DNA of 51,976 bases. It comes from Bacteroidales bacterium. Lineage in GTDB: Bacteria; Bacteroidota; Bacteroidia; Bacteroidales; P3. Positions within the stretch are counted from its first letter, which is position 1. Each line of letters opens with the position of its first letter. Under the pieces are notes generated by a model that saw only the letters and a list, made by a program, of their open reading frames with translations, was not told where the DNA came from and did no database searches. Made by a program: the position numbers and the translations under genes. This document shows, piece after piece, positions 31,784 to 41,321 of the stretch. The stretch lies in assembly GCA_017480225.1 (NCBI GenBank), contig JAFVBB010000002.1, forward strand, positions 1 through 51,976, in the 5' to 3' direction.

Positions 31784-33463
31784 ATGCGGACTGTTTCCTC
31801 TTTCGACATCTTCGACACCTGCCTCTGCCGCCTCTGCGGCGAGCCGAGGCTGCTCTTCGACGTGCTTTCGCTTAGGGTGCAAAAGCTCATGGGCGGCAAC
31901 GCGTCCGAGCACATGCGGCAACTCTTTGTGGCGGCGCGCATAGCCAGCGGGGGAAATTCGCTGGAAGAGATATATGGCAATGTGGCCAGAAGCTTCCCCC
32001 TGCCGTGCACGGTAGAGGAGATGGCGAGGCTCGAACTCGACACCGAGCGCGACATGCTGAGGCCCATCGCGGCCACGCTCCGGCTGGTCGACGAGGCACG
32101 GCGGCAGGGACACCGCATCATTTTCATCAGCGACATGTACCTGCCCGACGACTTCCTGCGCGGGCGTCTGGCCGAGTTCGGCTTCTACCGCGAGGGCGAC
32201 GGCCTGTATGTGAGCAACACCGTGGGCGCCTTCAAGTACGACGGCTCGCTCTTCCGCCATGTGAGGGAGCGCGAGGGGCTGTCGTACCGCCATTGGCGCC
32301 ACTACGGCGACAACCCGACGAGCGACTGCACCATGCCCCGCCGCCTCGGCATCAAGGCCAAGCGGCTGGACTACGGCTACCTGCACTACGAGCGGCAGTG
32401 GATGGCACTGCCTGTCGTGGGCTACCAGTGGGCGCGCATCATGGCGGGTGTGGCGCGCGCTGTGAGGCTGCAAAGCGGGGCCGACCTTGACCAGCGGCAC
32501 TTCGTGGCCGACATCTCGGCGCCGTTCATGGTGGCATGGGTGGCCGAAATTTTGCGCGATGCGACCACGAAAGGCATAGGCCGCCTCTACTTTCTTGCTC
32601 GCGACGTGCACAGCCAGTTCCTTATTGCCAGGCACATGGGCGGCCTCTTCCCCGGCGTCGACGTCCGCTACGCGCTTATGTCGTCCTATGCTTTGTATGC
32701 CGACCCCCTCTCGCCCGACTATATGCGAAGCCTGGGCTTCGCCGACGACATGGCAATGGCTGTGGTCGACAGCTGCACCTGCGGCAGGACGCTGCAAGTG
32801 ATCAACCAGCAGGTGGGCAAGCCGGAGAACGACGGAGTGAAGGGTTACCTCATCATGCACATCCCCACAAAGGAGACTCCCTCCATCGACAACAGCGACT
32901 ACATCTTCTCCAGCAGTTATCTCGGTCAGCTCACATCGTCCAGGATCAACCGGGTGGGTGGAATGAGGATATTCTTCGAGCTCCTATTCTCGGTGAACTA
33001 TCACAACACCGTTGTGGGCTATGAATACCACGGCGACAGGCTCAGGCCGGTGTTAGCTCCCGACAAGCGCGACGAATATTCTTTCACAAACCGTCCGTCA
33101 AGGGACATCAAGCGCAACAACGACTCTCTTCTTATGCTCTTCACCGACGCCTTTGTCTCCACGGGGCTGCTTGGCCACAGCGAGGAGGTGCTGCGGCAGG
33201 CCGCCATACCCACTTTGATAGACTTTGTCGACATGCCCCGGCGCGAGTACTGCGCCTACCTGAACCGTTTCCATTTTTGGGGCAAACCCTTTGTTGGCAG
33301 TCTGTGGGGGGGGCATAATGAAGGAGTGTGGAAGCGCGGCAACCGTGCCTATTCGCTGCCGGCGTGGGTGACGACGTGGGGGTACTCCGTCATGCGGAAC
33401 GCTGCGCTGCGCCGTCGTATTAACCATATTGCAGGGCTGCTGCGGCTGCCCCGCCACAAATAG
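31784..33463 (+). CDS. COG5610-type HAD-domain protein of polysaccharide loci
   Basis: A 559-residue protein. The N-terminal ~200 residues are a HAD fold with SFDIFDTCLCR (motif I, Asp8 and Asp11), IIFISDMYLP (motif II) and YGDNPTSDC (motif IV). The C-terminal ~330 residues start with RLYFLARDVHSQFLIARHM and are typical of the COG5610 group found beside glycosyltransferases; some members are fused to transferases. The reaction is unknown; phosphosugar hydrolysis or transfer is possible. An in-frame G8 run lies at 33306-33313 near the C-terminus. It is the last gene of the second block, and array copy 3 follows in the next gap. Confidence 0.75.
   Translation: MRTVSSFDIFDTCLCRLCGEPRLLFDVLSLRVQKLMGGNASEHMRQLFVAARIASGGNSLEEIYGNVARSFPLPCTVEEMARLELDTERDMLRPIAATLRLVDEARRQGHRIIFISDMYLPDDFLRGRLAEFGFYREGDGLYVSNTVGAFKYDGSLFRHVREREGLSYRHWRHYGDNPTSDCTMPRRLGIKAKRLDYGYLHYERQWMALPVVGYQWARIMAGVARAVRLQSGADLDQRHFVADISAPFMVAWVAEILRDATTKGIGRLYFLARDVHSQFLIARHMGGLFPGVDVRYALMSSYALYADPLSPDYMRSLGFADDMAMAVVDSCTCGRTLQVINQQVGKPENDGVKGYLIMHIPTKETPSIDNSDYIFSSSYLGQLTSSRINRVGGMRIFFELLFSVNYHNTVVGYEYHGDRLRPVLAPDKRDEYSFTNRPSRDIKRNNDSLLMLFTDAFVSTGLLGHSEEVLRQAAIPTLIDFVDMPRREYCAYLNRFHFWGKPFVGSLWGGHNEGVWKRGNRAYSLPAWVTTWGYSVMRNAALRRRINHIAGLLRLPRHK
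33306..33313 (+). repeat. G8 homopolymer near the end of the HAD-type gene
   Basis: Eight G within the codons W-G-G (SLWGGHNEG). At this length the frame is intact; a one-base slip would replace or cut off about the last 50 residues. Confidence 0.7.
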
Positions 33464-33560
33464 GAAGCTGCCACACACGCTCTCCCCTGTTTTTTTACAG
33501 GCGCCCAGGCCTGCCTCCAACCCACGGAAAGAAGCCGTCATGTCCGTATCAACACCGTCT

Positions 33561-33651
33561 GTTCTTCGATTGTTCTTCGATTGTTCTTCGATTGTTCTTC
33601 GATTACAAATCGAAGAACAATCGGACATCAATCGAAGAACAATCGAAAAAC
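33561..33651. repeat. Palindromic 11-mer array, copy 3
   Basis: Four identical left units GTTCTTCGATT (33561-33604), an ACA loop, and right units AATCGAAGAAC, AATCGGACATC, AATCGAAGAAC and AATCGAAAAAC (33608-33651). The left flank keeps the 11-bp phase with TCATGTCCGTA and TCAACACCGTC. It lies in the 310-bp gap 33464-33773, which has no gene. The remaining part after it is AT-rich (33735-33773) and may hold a promoter, but no exact TAnnTTTG box is found. Confidence 0.9.
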
Positions 33652-33773
33652 AAGCGTCCCTGGTTCCGTCCTTTCAGAGAAGAACCTGCGGTCGTTCACC
33701 GCTGAGTGTGCGGTGGATAAGTGTTCTGGCAGCTGCATAAAGTCTCATATTTTCTTTTGTAATATTTCGTACC

Positions 33774-34775
33774 GTGAGCCGTCCGCAACTTATTGTCATC
33801 ACGCCTGTGCGCAACGAGGCGTGGGTGCTGGAGGCTTTCCTGACGCACTGCTCGTCGTGGGCGGATCGCATCATCGTCGCCGACCAGCACTCCACCGACG
33901 GCAGCCGCGAGATTGCCATGCGCTTCCCCAAGGTGACGCTCGTCGACAATCCGACCGACGAGTGGGTGGAGTGGCGTTGCCGAGCCAGGCTGCTCGAAGA
34001 GGCCGCCAAGGTGCCGGGCGACAAGATAGTGTTCGCCCTCGACGCGGACGAGTTCCTCTCGGCGGGTTTTGCGCACACCGACGGATGGCGGCGCATCATG
34101 GAGTCCATGCCCAACGAGGTGTTCTGCTTCCGTTGGCTCAACATGTACGGCGACCTGCGCCACGGCGAGGTGGGCGAGTTCCAGGCCGAGTGGGCGGCGC
34201 ACCTGGGGCAGGATGTGGATTTGCAGGGCGAGTATGTAAAGCGCGAGGGGAACAGTGTGCATTGCAGCCGTGTGCCGTGCCTGGAGGAAAGCAGGTGCCG
34301 CTACACCACCATCGATGACGTGCGGTTTGTCCACCTCGGTGGGCTGAACCGTGGCCGCACACGCAACAAGCTGGATTTCTACTCGGTGGTCAATATCGAC
34401 AAGAATGCGAAGAAGGCCAATCCCATAGCCCTTTACCGCGCCTACGCCGGTCAGCTTGCGCACACAGCACCCGAGATGCCCTCCGTGGTGAGGCTTGAGG
34501 CTGCCGGCGGAGACGATGTGAGCCCCCTCCTGCGCACAGCCGACCGTGGGCAGCACTATGTTGACGAGATGGCCGCCATCATGCGTCGTGAAGGGTGCCG
34601 AAAGTTCCGTTGGCTCTGCATCTGGGACAACACCGACCTGTGGGCATCTGGCATCAGCTACCGTCCGCCGTTGCATGTGCGCCTGGTGCACTACTATCTG
34701 CGGCGCACGCAGCCGTGTGCCGGACGTCCGTATATACGGCTCATTGACAAACTTTTGAAGCAGATTGTAGGATAG
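33774..34775 (+). CDS. GT2-like glycosyltransferase
   Basis: A 333-residue GT-A protein, GTG start at 33774. LIVITPVRNEAWVLEAFLTHC, IIVADQHSTDGS and the metal site ALDADEF (about residue 86) are typical of the group that includes LPS core beta-1,4-glucosyltransferase-like enzymes. The Cys-containing middle (VHCSRVPCLEESRC) is unusual but within one frame. It is the first gene of the third block, 122 bp after array copy 3. Its stop is immediately followed by the next ATG. Confidence 0.87.
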   Translation: MSRPQLIVITPVRNEAWVLEAFLTHCSSWADRIIVADQHSTDGSREIAMRFPKVTLVDNPTDEWVEWRCRARLLEEAAKVPGDKIVFALDADEFLSAGFAHTDGWRRIMESMPNEVFCFRWLNMYGDLRHGEVGEFQAEWAAHLGQDVDLQGEYVKREGNSVHCSRVPCLEESRCRYTTIDDVRFVHLGGLNRGRTRNKLDFYSVVNIDKNAKKANPIALYRAYAGQLAHTAPEMPSVVRLEAAGGDDVSPLLRTADRGQHYVDEMAAIMRREGCRKFRWLCIWDNTDLWASGISYRPPLHVRLVHYYLRRTQPCAGRPYIRLIDKLLKQIVG

Positions 34776-35717
34776 ATGGCAATGTTCTCCATAATAATGC
34801 CCCTCTACAACAAGGCTCCCTATGTGAGGAAGGCCGTCGAGGGCGTGTTGTCGCAAACCTGCGGCGACTGGGAGCTGTGGGTGGTTGACGATGGCTCGAC
34901 CGACGGCTCGGCCGACGATCTGAAGGCTTTCAGTGACCCTCGCGTCAACCTTGTGCGGCAGGCCAATGCAGGTGTGAGCGCGGCGCGCAACCGGGGCGTG
35001 GCTCTGTCTGGCGAGGCGGAGGGTGCGTCGCCCTACCTCTGCTTCCTCGATGCCGACGACTGGTGGGACCCCACATTCCTCGCGGAGATGGCCGCCCTCG
35101 TTGCCCGCCACCCTGAGGCTGGCATCTATGGCACAGGCTACAACATTGTGAAGAATGGCCGCAAGCGGGTGGCGCCGGTGGGTTTGGCGGATGGCTATGA
35201 GGGGGTTGTTGATTACTTTGGGTTGTACGCCAGCACCCGGTGTATGCCTCTATGTGTGGGGTCGGTGTGCATCCCCCGCGTGGTCTTCAATGCCGCGGGA
35301 GGCTTCGATGAGGGTCTCTCCATGTCGGAGGACTTCGACCTATGGGTAAGAATTGCCAAGTGCCACAAAGTCGTGCTGATGAACAAAGTGTTGTTCAACT
35401 ACAATCAGGATGTGGAGGTTCGAGCCATGGGCTCGCTGCCTTCGCCCGGCTGCAATTTTGCCTTCCGTGGCACGAGCAATGCCGGTCATGCGCCAAATGT
35501 GCAGCGGGTTGTCGACATGGTGAGGATAATATGCCTGCGGCAATACTACATCTCGCGCAGATACCATAAGCAGGCAGTCCGCGCTTTGGCCACTATAGAC
35601 ATGCGCCCCCACCGTGGCGAGGAATATTCCAGCTACGTGGGCCGTCTTGCGTGCCTTCTGCGTGCGAAAGAGAATGCCTATCAAATTGCAAGCCGATTAT
35701 GGAGACGCCGGTGGTGA
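34776..35717 (+). CDS. GT2 glycosyltransferase
   Basis: A 313-residue GT-A enzyme: FSIIMPLYNKAPYVRKAVEGVL, VVDDGSTDGS, GVSAARNRGVAL, CFLDADDWWDP (metal site about residue 91) and SEDFDLWVRI as the probable base region. The start is ATG 34776, abutting the previous stop; ATG 34782 is an alternative. The gene's end overlaps the next gene. Confidence 0.89.
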   Translation: MAMFSIIMPLYNKAPYVRKAVEGVLSQTCGDWELWVVDDGSTDGSADDLKAFSDPRVNLVRQANAGVSAARNRGVALSGEAEGASPYLCFLDADDWWDPTFLAEMAALVARHPEAGIYGTGYNIVKNGRKRVAPVGLADGYEGVVDYFGLYASTRCMPLCVGSVCIPRVVFNAAGGFDEGLSMSEDFDLWVRIAKCHKVVLMNKVLFNYNQDVEVRAMGSLPSPGCNFAFRGTSNAGHAPNVQRVVDMVRIICLRQYYISRRYHKQAVRALATIDMRPHRGEEYSSYVGRLACLLRAKENAYQIASRLWRRRW

Positions 35718-36826
35718 TGCACGTAATGGGTATGGACGTGTCGAAGTATGGCGGCTTGGAGCGTTTCAACGTGTCGCTTGCAGCCGTGCTTCGCGAGCGG
35801 GGAATGAAGGGTGTGTTTGTGTATGAGTCGAAGCCGAGTGCAGGAAACTTTGAGGAAGATATGGCCACGGCTGGTGGAGAGTTGGTTGTATGCAACTCGC
35901 GCAGAGACCCTGTCCGCTTTTCGTTAAGGTTGGCCAGGCTGATCTCACGCTACCGTCCTGTGATTGTGCACAGCCACTTTACCAAGGCTCGCTTCTATGC
36001 AGTGCCGGTCGCGTTGATGATGGGTGTCAGGCGCCAGTGCTTCACAATGCACAGCGAGCTTGAGGACAAATCATCAATAAAGCCACTTACAAAAATGTGG
36101 TACAGCAGGGCGAACAAGATTGCCGGGGTGCTGACTGTGAGTGGAGCAATTAAACAACAATATCTTGATATTTGGCCAAATGCCAGTGTGGATTGCATCC
36201 ATCTGGGTGTAAGTGAAGTGACGGGCAACAGGCAGGAATGCAGAAAACGGCTTGGTGTCCGTGACGATGATGTTGTTGTACTGACTATTGCAAACTTTAA
36301 TCATATCAAGGGGCTGGATGTCCTGTGCGAGGCGATTGCACGGGTGTTGGGAGAGAATGATAATCTTGCCAGGGTAGACTTCTATGTGGTTGGGCAGCCA
36401 CAAAAGGACATTGAGCAGCTGTCGCGGCTTGCCCGAAAGCTTGGCATTGAGGATAACCTTCATTTGATAGGCGTGTCCAATAATGTGTGTGATTATCTGT
36501 GCGCTGCGGATATTTACGTGCAACCTTCGAGAAATGAGGGTATCTCTATGTCTCTGATGGAGGCTGCGTCTGCCTCATTGCCGTTGGTGGGCTCGCGGGT
36601 TGGAGGAATTCCCGAGGTAATCGCGCATGGTGAGAATGGGTTGCTGGTTGAACCAGGCGATGCCGACCAGCTTGCGAGTGCGTTGTGCCTGTTGGCCACA
36701 GACATTAAGATGCGGCAGCGTATGGGTCAGTCAAGCCTCGATGTCTACAGCAGGAAATACTCTTTGCCATCGGCCACTGGCCGGCTGCTTGACTACTATT
36801 CCAGCCTCATTGCCGATTTGAGATAG
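35699..36826 (+). CDS. GT4 glycosyltransferase
   Basis: A 375-residue GT-B enzyme. The N-terminal strand VVMHVMGM and YGGLERFNVSLAAVL form the acceptor-side Rossmann domain. The C-terminal part has NFNHIKGLDVLCEAI, then PSRNEGISMSLMEAASASLPLVGSRVGGIPEVI, the EX7E donor-binding motif. ATG 35699 keeps the first beta strand intact; ATG 35717, which overlaps the previous stop as TGATG, would cut into it. The gene is AT-richer in its middle than its neighbours. One base separates it from the GT32 gene. Confidence 0.87.
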   Translation: METPVVMHVMGMDVSKYGGLERFNVSLAAVLRERGMKGVFVYESKPSAGNFEEDMATAGGELVVCNSRRDPVRFSLRLARLISRYRPVIVHSHFTKARFYAVPVALMMGVRRQCFTMHSELEDKSSIKPLTKMWYSRANKIAGVLTVSGAIKQQYLDIWPNASVDCIHLGVSEVTGNRQECRKRLGVRDDDVVVLTIANFNHIKGLDVLCEAIARVLGENDNLARVDFYVVGQPQKDIEQLSRLARKLGIEDNLHLIGVSNNVCDYLCAADIYVQPSRNEGISMSLMEAASASLPLVGSRVGGIPEVIAHGENGLLVEPGDADQLASALCLLATDIKMRQRMGQSSLDVYSRKYSLPSATGRLLDYYSSLIADLR

Positions 36827-36827
36827 C

Positions 36828-37544
36828 ATGATTCCTCGGATAATACACTACTGCTGGTTTGGAGGCTCGCCGCTGCCTGCCGAGGCCGAGGAGTGCCTCT
36901 CTTCGTGGCATGAGCATATGCCCGATTGGGACTATCGCCTCTGGAACGAAGACAATTTCGATGTCCAAAGCCACCCATATGCGGCTGAAGCCTACGCTAT
37001 GGGTAAGTATGCCTTTGTCAGTGACTATGTGCGACTTTGGACATTGGAACGCGAAGGGGGTGTGTATCTCGATACCGATGTGAAGGTGTTCCGTCCTTTC
37101 GATAATCTGTTGTCTTTCCCGGCCTTCGCCGGTTTTGAGGGGAGCAAACACAAACCAATGGGGACGTGTGTGTTGGCTACGCAGGCGCACGGTGAGTGGG
37201 TCTCTGAGATGTTGCACCTGTATGACGGCCTGCACTTCATAATGCCCAACGGCACTCCCGACCTTACCACGAATGTGCAGAGACTCACCGCCCACATGAC
37301 CTCAAACGGCCTGCGGCAGAATGGCACCGAGCAGGACTACAGGGATCTGCATCTTTTTCCCACTACCTACTTCTGCCCACGGCAGACCACAGGTGAGTAC
37401 CTGCGCACAGCCGACACATATTGCGACCATCTTGGCCTCGGCTCGTGGGGTGGCGGCAAGGATTGGAAAACTGTTGTGGGAAGGCTGCTTGGCAGCAGAG
37501 TCACAACCCGTTTGATTAAGCTGAAACGCAAACTTCTGGAATGA
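36828..37544 (+). CDS. GT32-type glycosyltransferase (second of two)
   Basis: A 238-residue protein beginning MIPRIIHYCWFG, with YAFVSDYVRLWTLEREGGVYLDTDVKVF and the DXD at 82-84. It is a paralogue of the gene at 25947, from which it differs mainly after the DXD and in being about 30 residues shorter. The stop overlaps the following membrane protein as ATGA. It probably transfers a hexose; the donor is not identifiable. Confidence 0.88.
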   Translation: MIPRIIHYCWFGGSPLPAEAEECLSSWHEHMPDWDYRLWNEDNFDVQSHPYAAEAYAMGKYAFVSDYVRLWTLEREGGVYLDTDVKVFRPFDNLLSFPAFAGFEGSKHKPMGTCVLATQAHGEWVSEMLHLYDGLHFIMPNGTPDLTTNVQRLTAHMTSNGLRQNGTEQDYRDLHLFPTTYFCPRQTTGEYLRTADTYCDHLGLGSWGGGKDWKTVVGRLLGSRVTTRLIKLKRKLLE

Positions 37545-38947
37545 TACCTTACTTCCCGAAACAGATTGCCAGCAAGGCTGTCTACATCTACCTCGGCTCT
37601 TTGGCTGCGGTGTCGCTGCTCTTCCTTCACTACACCATGAAGCTTGAGTACCTTGTGCTGGGCACCGTATGGGTGGCGGGCTTTTTCCTGCTCGTCAGTG
37701 TTTGTTCAAAAAAGTGGCAGCACATTCCTCGCAAGCAGTTTATGCTGAATCTCTTTCTGGTTTCTCTCGGACTGCGGTGGCTATGGGTGGTGTTCAGCTA
37801 CTTCTTCTATTTGCACCAGTGGGGGACACCTTTCGAATGGATGGCTGCCGATGCCGAATCCTACTATTGGGATGCTGTGTTCTACTATTCCCGGCTGCCG
37901 CTGTCTACCATGTGGCGCATCCTTTTTGTCAACACCGGCACAATCAGCGATTCGGGCTATTTCTTCTACCTCGGCAATGTGGCAAGACTCACCGGCCAGT
38001 CTATCATCGCGCCGCGATTAATCAACTCGGTCTTCAGTGCGCTCACTGTGCTGCTCGTCTACCTCATGGCAAGCCGCAATCTGGGTGAGGCTGGCGGCAG
38101 GCTTGCCGCAGTCATGACCTGCTTCATGCCTAACCTCATCTACTATTGCGGGCTGCACCTCAAGGAGACCATCATGGTGTTCCTGATGGTGGCGTTTATG
38201 GAGCGGGCCGACTATCTCATCCGCTCGCGCCGCTTCAATGTGGTGTCTGTGGTTTTGCCGGTGCTGCTGGCATTGTCGCTTTTCTCTTTCCGCACAGTGC
38301 TTGGCATCACCGCGGTCTTCTCACTGGTGACAGCCGTCGTGCTTACCTCAGCCAACACAATAGGGCGCCACAAGCGCTGGGTGCTTATTGTATGGGGGGT
38401 GCTTGCTGTGGCCACCCTGTGGGGCGGCACCGTACGTTCCGAGAGCGAAAGCGCGTGGGAAATGCGTTTTGAGAATCAGGTCGCCAAGCGCGAGGCACAG
38501 ACGCAGGCGGGCAATCGCTGGGCAAAGTATGCCACCGGCACCGTCATGGCTCCAATTATGTTCATGCTGCCGTTCCCCACAATGGTCGACGTCGAACAGC
38601 AGTACAACCAGCAGGTAATCAGTGGTGGCAACTATGTGCGGACTTTCCTGGGAGGCTTTGTCCTGCTGGCGCTCTACATGGCAATCTTCGTCAGGAAGAA
38701 CTGGCGCGACCTCTCGCTTGTAGGGTCGTTTGTGATGGTTTACCTGGCAATCCTCTCCGCCAGTGGTTTCTCAAATTCCGAGCGTTTCCTGCTTCCTGCC
38801 TTGCCCGGGTTGTTGATTATGGCGGCCTACGGAATAACACAGCTCGACGCGAAGAATTACCGTTATGTGCGCGTGTGGTACTACGTCGTGCCTACGGTTA
38901 TCATTGGCTGGGCTGTGTTCAAACTGGGGTCGAGAGGCCTGTTATAA
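37541..38947 (+). CDS. Polytopic membrane protein, GT-C glycosyltransferase-like
   Basis: A 468-residue protein with about eleven hydrophobic helices. The loop after the third helix holds FEWMAADAESYYWDAVFYYSRLP, with acidic residues where GT39/ArnT-like GT-C enzymes bind lipid-linked sugars. NLIYYCGLHLKETIMVFLM resembles helices of that family. A polymerase (Wzy) role is the alternative. The frame is intact. It overlaps the GT32 gene by ATGA and is followed 10 bp later by a GT4 gene. Confidence 0.72.
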   Translation: MIPYFPKQIASKAVYIYLGSLAAVSLLFLHYTMKLEYLVLGTVWVAGFFLLVSVCSKKWQHIPRKQFMLNLFLVSLGLRWLWVVFSYFFYLHQWGTPFEWMAADAESYYWDAVFYYSRLPLSTMWRILFVNTGTISDSGYFFYLGNVARLTGQSIIAPRLINSVFSALTVLLVYLMASRNLGEAGGRLAAVMTCFMPNLIYYCGLHLKETIMVFLMVAFMERADYLIRSRRFNVVSVVLPVLLALSLFSFRTVLGITAVFSLVTAVVLTSANTIGRHKRWVLIVWGVLAVATLWGGTVRSESESAWEMRFENQVAKREAQTQAGNRWAKYATGTVMAPIMFMLPFPTMVDVEQQYNQQVISGGNYVRTFLGGFVLLALYMAIFVRKNWRDLSLVGSFVMVYLAILSASGFSNSERFLLPALPGLLIMAAYGITQLDAKNYRYVRVWYYVVPTVIIGWAVFKLGSRGLL

Positions 38948-38957
38948 AAAGCATGTA

Positions 38958-39866
38958 ATGAGGTTACTGGTTGTGGCCAGCGGCAATAATGGCGGCGTTG
39001 CCCCTTTCGTTTCCGAGCAGGTGGCGGCGTTGCGTCGCGAGGGGTGTGTGGTCGAGGTGCTTGCCGTTGTGGGTCATGGCGCGTCTGGTTACTTGCGTCA
39101 GGCAAGGAGCGTTGTCAGGACTGTCGACAGTTTCCGCCCCGACGTTGTCCATGCCCACTATGGCCTTTGCGGCCTGCTGGCGACGTTTCAACGGCGTGTG
39201 CCGGTGGTGGTTACCTACCACGGCAGCGACCTTAACGACCGTAAAGCCCGCCCTTTCAGCTTGCTGGCCACACGCCGCGCCGCTCACAACATCTTCGTGT
39301 CGCGCCGACTTGAAGAGAGCGTCCGCCGTCGCAACAGCTCGGTGGTGCCGTGCGGAGTTGATTTCGATGTTTTTTCCCCGCGCCCGCAGCAGGAGGCTCG
39401 CGCACTCGTGGGTTGGAGCGACGGCCGCAGGCGTGTGCTTTTCGCCGGTGCCTTCGACAACCCGGTGAAAAACGCCCCCTTGGCAAGGCGGGCTGTGGAA
39501 CTTGTTGACGGAGCCGAACTGGTCGAGATGAAAGGCCTTGGCCGCAGTGATGTCGCCGCGCGGATGAATGCCGCCGACGCACTGCTGCTCACCTCGCTCA
39601 GTGAAGGCTCGCCCCAGGTGGTGAAAGAGGCTCTCGCCGTGGGGCTCCCGGTGGTGAGCGTCGATGTCGGCGACGTGGCCGAACTGCTGGCTGCCACCGG
39701 CGGCGGGCTTGTTGCCGGGCCGAAGGCGGAGGATCTGGCCGCTGCCCTGCGCCAGTATCTTGAACACCCTCGGCGCACCAATGCCCGGCAGCGCATGGCT
39801 CACCTCGACAACCGCCAGGTGGCTCGCCGTCTGATGGAGATTTACCAAAGCGTGATGCAGCGATGA
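38958..39866 (+). CDS. GT4 glycosyltransferase
   Basis: A 302-residue, rather short GT-B enzyme. MRLLVVASGNNGGVAPFVSEQ at the start, VVHAHYGLCGLLA and VVTYHGSDLND in the acceptor domain, then LLLTSLSEGSPQVVKEALAVGLPVVSVDVGDV as the donor motif (EGSPQVVKE). ATG 38958 is chosen because it gives the family-typical first strand. The following deacetylase gene overlaps its stop (ATGA, 39863-39866). Confidence 0.88.
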   Translation: MRLLVVASGNNGGVAPFVSEQVAALRREGCVVEVLAVVGHGASGYLRQARSVVRTVDSFRPDVVHAHYGLCGLLATFQRRVPVVVTYHGSDLNDRKARPFSLLATRRAAHNIFVSRRLEESVRRRNSSVVPCGVDFDVFSPRPQQEARALVGWSDGRRRVLFAGAFDNPVKNAPLARRAVELVDGAELVEMKGLGRSDVAARMNAADALLLTSLSEGSPQVVKEALAVGLPVVSVDVGDVAELLAATGGGLVAGPKAEDLAAALRQYLEHPRRTNARQRMAHLDNRQVARRLMEIYQSVMQR

Positions 39867-40795
39867 GCGACCGGACTGTATTAATAACCAACGACGTGGA
39901 GACAACCTCCATCGTTAACCATAGGCTCGACGACGGCACTGCCCGCTATGTGGTGGAGCAGGGGCTGCCTCGTCTGCTCGACCTCTATGCCAGCCACGGC
40001 GTGCGCGCCACTTTCTTCTTCACAGGGCGCATTGCCAGGCTCTACCCCGACGCGGTGCGCCGCGTGCACAGCCTTGGCCACGAGGTGGGCTCGCATGGCC
40101 TAACCCATGAGGTCGACAAGGCTTTCGACACCATGCCGCGCGCCATGCAGCTCGACCATCTTGTGCAGTCGAAGCATCTGCTTGAGGACATTGTCGGCTC
40201 CGATGTGGTGGCGTTCCGTGCGCCGGCACTGCGCGTCGACAAAGGGTTCGCTGCTGTGCTGAAAGAGGCTGGCTTCCTGATTGACAGCTCGGTGGCGTCG
40301 CAACGGCTCGACATGTTCTTCTCGTTCGGCAGCCTGGGCAAGCTCAATTGGCTGCGGTCGCCACGCCATGCCTACCTCACGTCGTCGGCCGACATTTACC
40401 GCCGGGGCACAGACGGAGTCTTCGAGGTGCCGGTGTCTGCCTTCGCGTTTCCCTATATCGGCACCTTCATGCGCATTGCGCCGCTGCTCAACCGCACCAC
40501 CCGCCGCCTGCTGCATCTTGAGGCGATGGCCACCGGGCGCCAGTTCGTCTTCTTGACCCACCCCAATGAGTTTATCGACGAGCCGCGCGACGGCAATGCC
40601 ATCGACCGGCGTGCAAAAAGTTGGCTGGCCTACCTGATGGGCGACCTGCTGCGCCACGCCTTGAAGGTTCGCAACCTGGGCGCCCAGGCGCTGCCGCTCC
40701 TGGAGCATGAGCTGGCGTTCTTTGATGGCTATGGCTATAAATACCATACATGCAGCGACTTGTATAACCAATACCTGAATACCCATGCCCAGTAG
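39863..40795 (+). CDS. Polysaccharide deacetylase (NodB-like)
   Basis: A 310-residue CE4-type protein with TNDVET as motif 1 (the acidic pair replaced by N-D-x-E, as in exopolysaccharide-associated members), HEVGSHGLTHE as motif 2 and FRAPALRVDKG as motif 3. The HPNEF near residue 234 is the late His motif. It has no signal peptide. It would remove acetyl groups from a lipid-linked intermediate. It overlaps both neighbours (ATGA on the left, 11 bp on the right). Confidence 0.86.
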   Translation: MSDRTVLITNDVETTSIVNHRLDDGTARYVVEQGLPRLLDLYASHGVRATFFFTGRIARLYPDAVRRVHSLGHEVGSHGLTHEVDKAFDTMPRAMQLDHLVQSKHLLEDIVGSDVVAFRAPALRVDKGFAAVLKEAGFLIDSSVASQRLDMFFSFGSLGKLNWLRSPRHAYLTSSADIYRRGTDGVFEVPVSAFAFPYIGTFMRIAPLLNRTTRRLLHLEAMATGRQFVFLTHPNEFIDEPRDGNAIDRRAKSWLAYLMGDLLRHALKVRNLGAQALPLLEHELAFFDGYGYKYHTCSDLYNQYLNTHAQ

Positions 40796-41321
40796 AGAGG
40801 TTCTGCAATACTATGGGATGGATTCGCTGTGGGGGCGTGTGCGCTACGGCGTGCGTTTCCTGTGGCGTTTCTTCCTCGACAAGCTCATTTTCTTTACCCC
40901 GGTAAAGCCTTGGCGCACAGCCATGCACCGCTGGCGCGGCATACGCATCGGCAAGGGGGTGTACATAGGCCACGAGGTTCTGTTCGACCGTGTCTTCCCC
41001 GACCTGATAACCATCGGCGACCACACCTCGATCGGCGACCGCACAATCATCACCGCCCACGCCAACATCCCCTCCGACACGCCCTTGCGGCGCATCTATC
41101 CCCGCACCGTCAAGCCAACCACCATAGGGCGAGGCGTCTGGATAATGCCGGGGGTGACGGTGTGTCCGGGTGTGACCATAGGCGACGAGGCCGTTGTGGC
41201 CACCGGCGCGGTGGTGACTAAGGATGTGCCGTCGCGCACGCTCGTGGCCGGGGTGCCAGCCAGGGTGGTGAAGGACCTCTCGGCAGAGCTCGAGGCAAAA
41301 AGCCACGCCAGCAATGAATAG
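40785..41321 (+). CDS. Hexapeptide-repeat acetyltransferase
   Basis: A 178-residue left-handed beta-helix protein: IRIGKGVYIGHEVLFD, LITIGDHTSIGDRTIITAH, TTIGRGVWIMPGVTVCPGVTIGDEAVVATGAVV and the closing VAGVPARVV. This is the WcaF/maa-like O-acetyltransferase pattern that uses acetyl-CoA in a trimer. The likely role is O- or N-acetylation of a sugar of the repeat unit. It overlaps the genes on both sides. Confidence 0.88.
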   Translation: MPSREVLQYYGMDSLWGRVRYGVRFLWRFFLDKLIFFTPVKPWRTAMHRWRGIRIGKGVYIGHEVLFDRVFPDLITIGDHTSIGDRTIITAHANIPSDTPLRRIYPRTVKPTTIGRGVWIMPGVTVCPGVTIGDEAVVATGAVVTKDVPSRTLVAGVPARVVKDLSAELEAKSHASNE

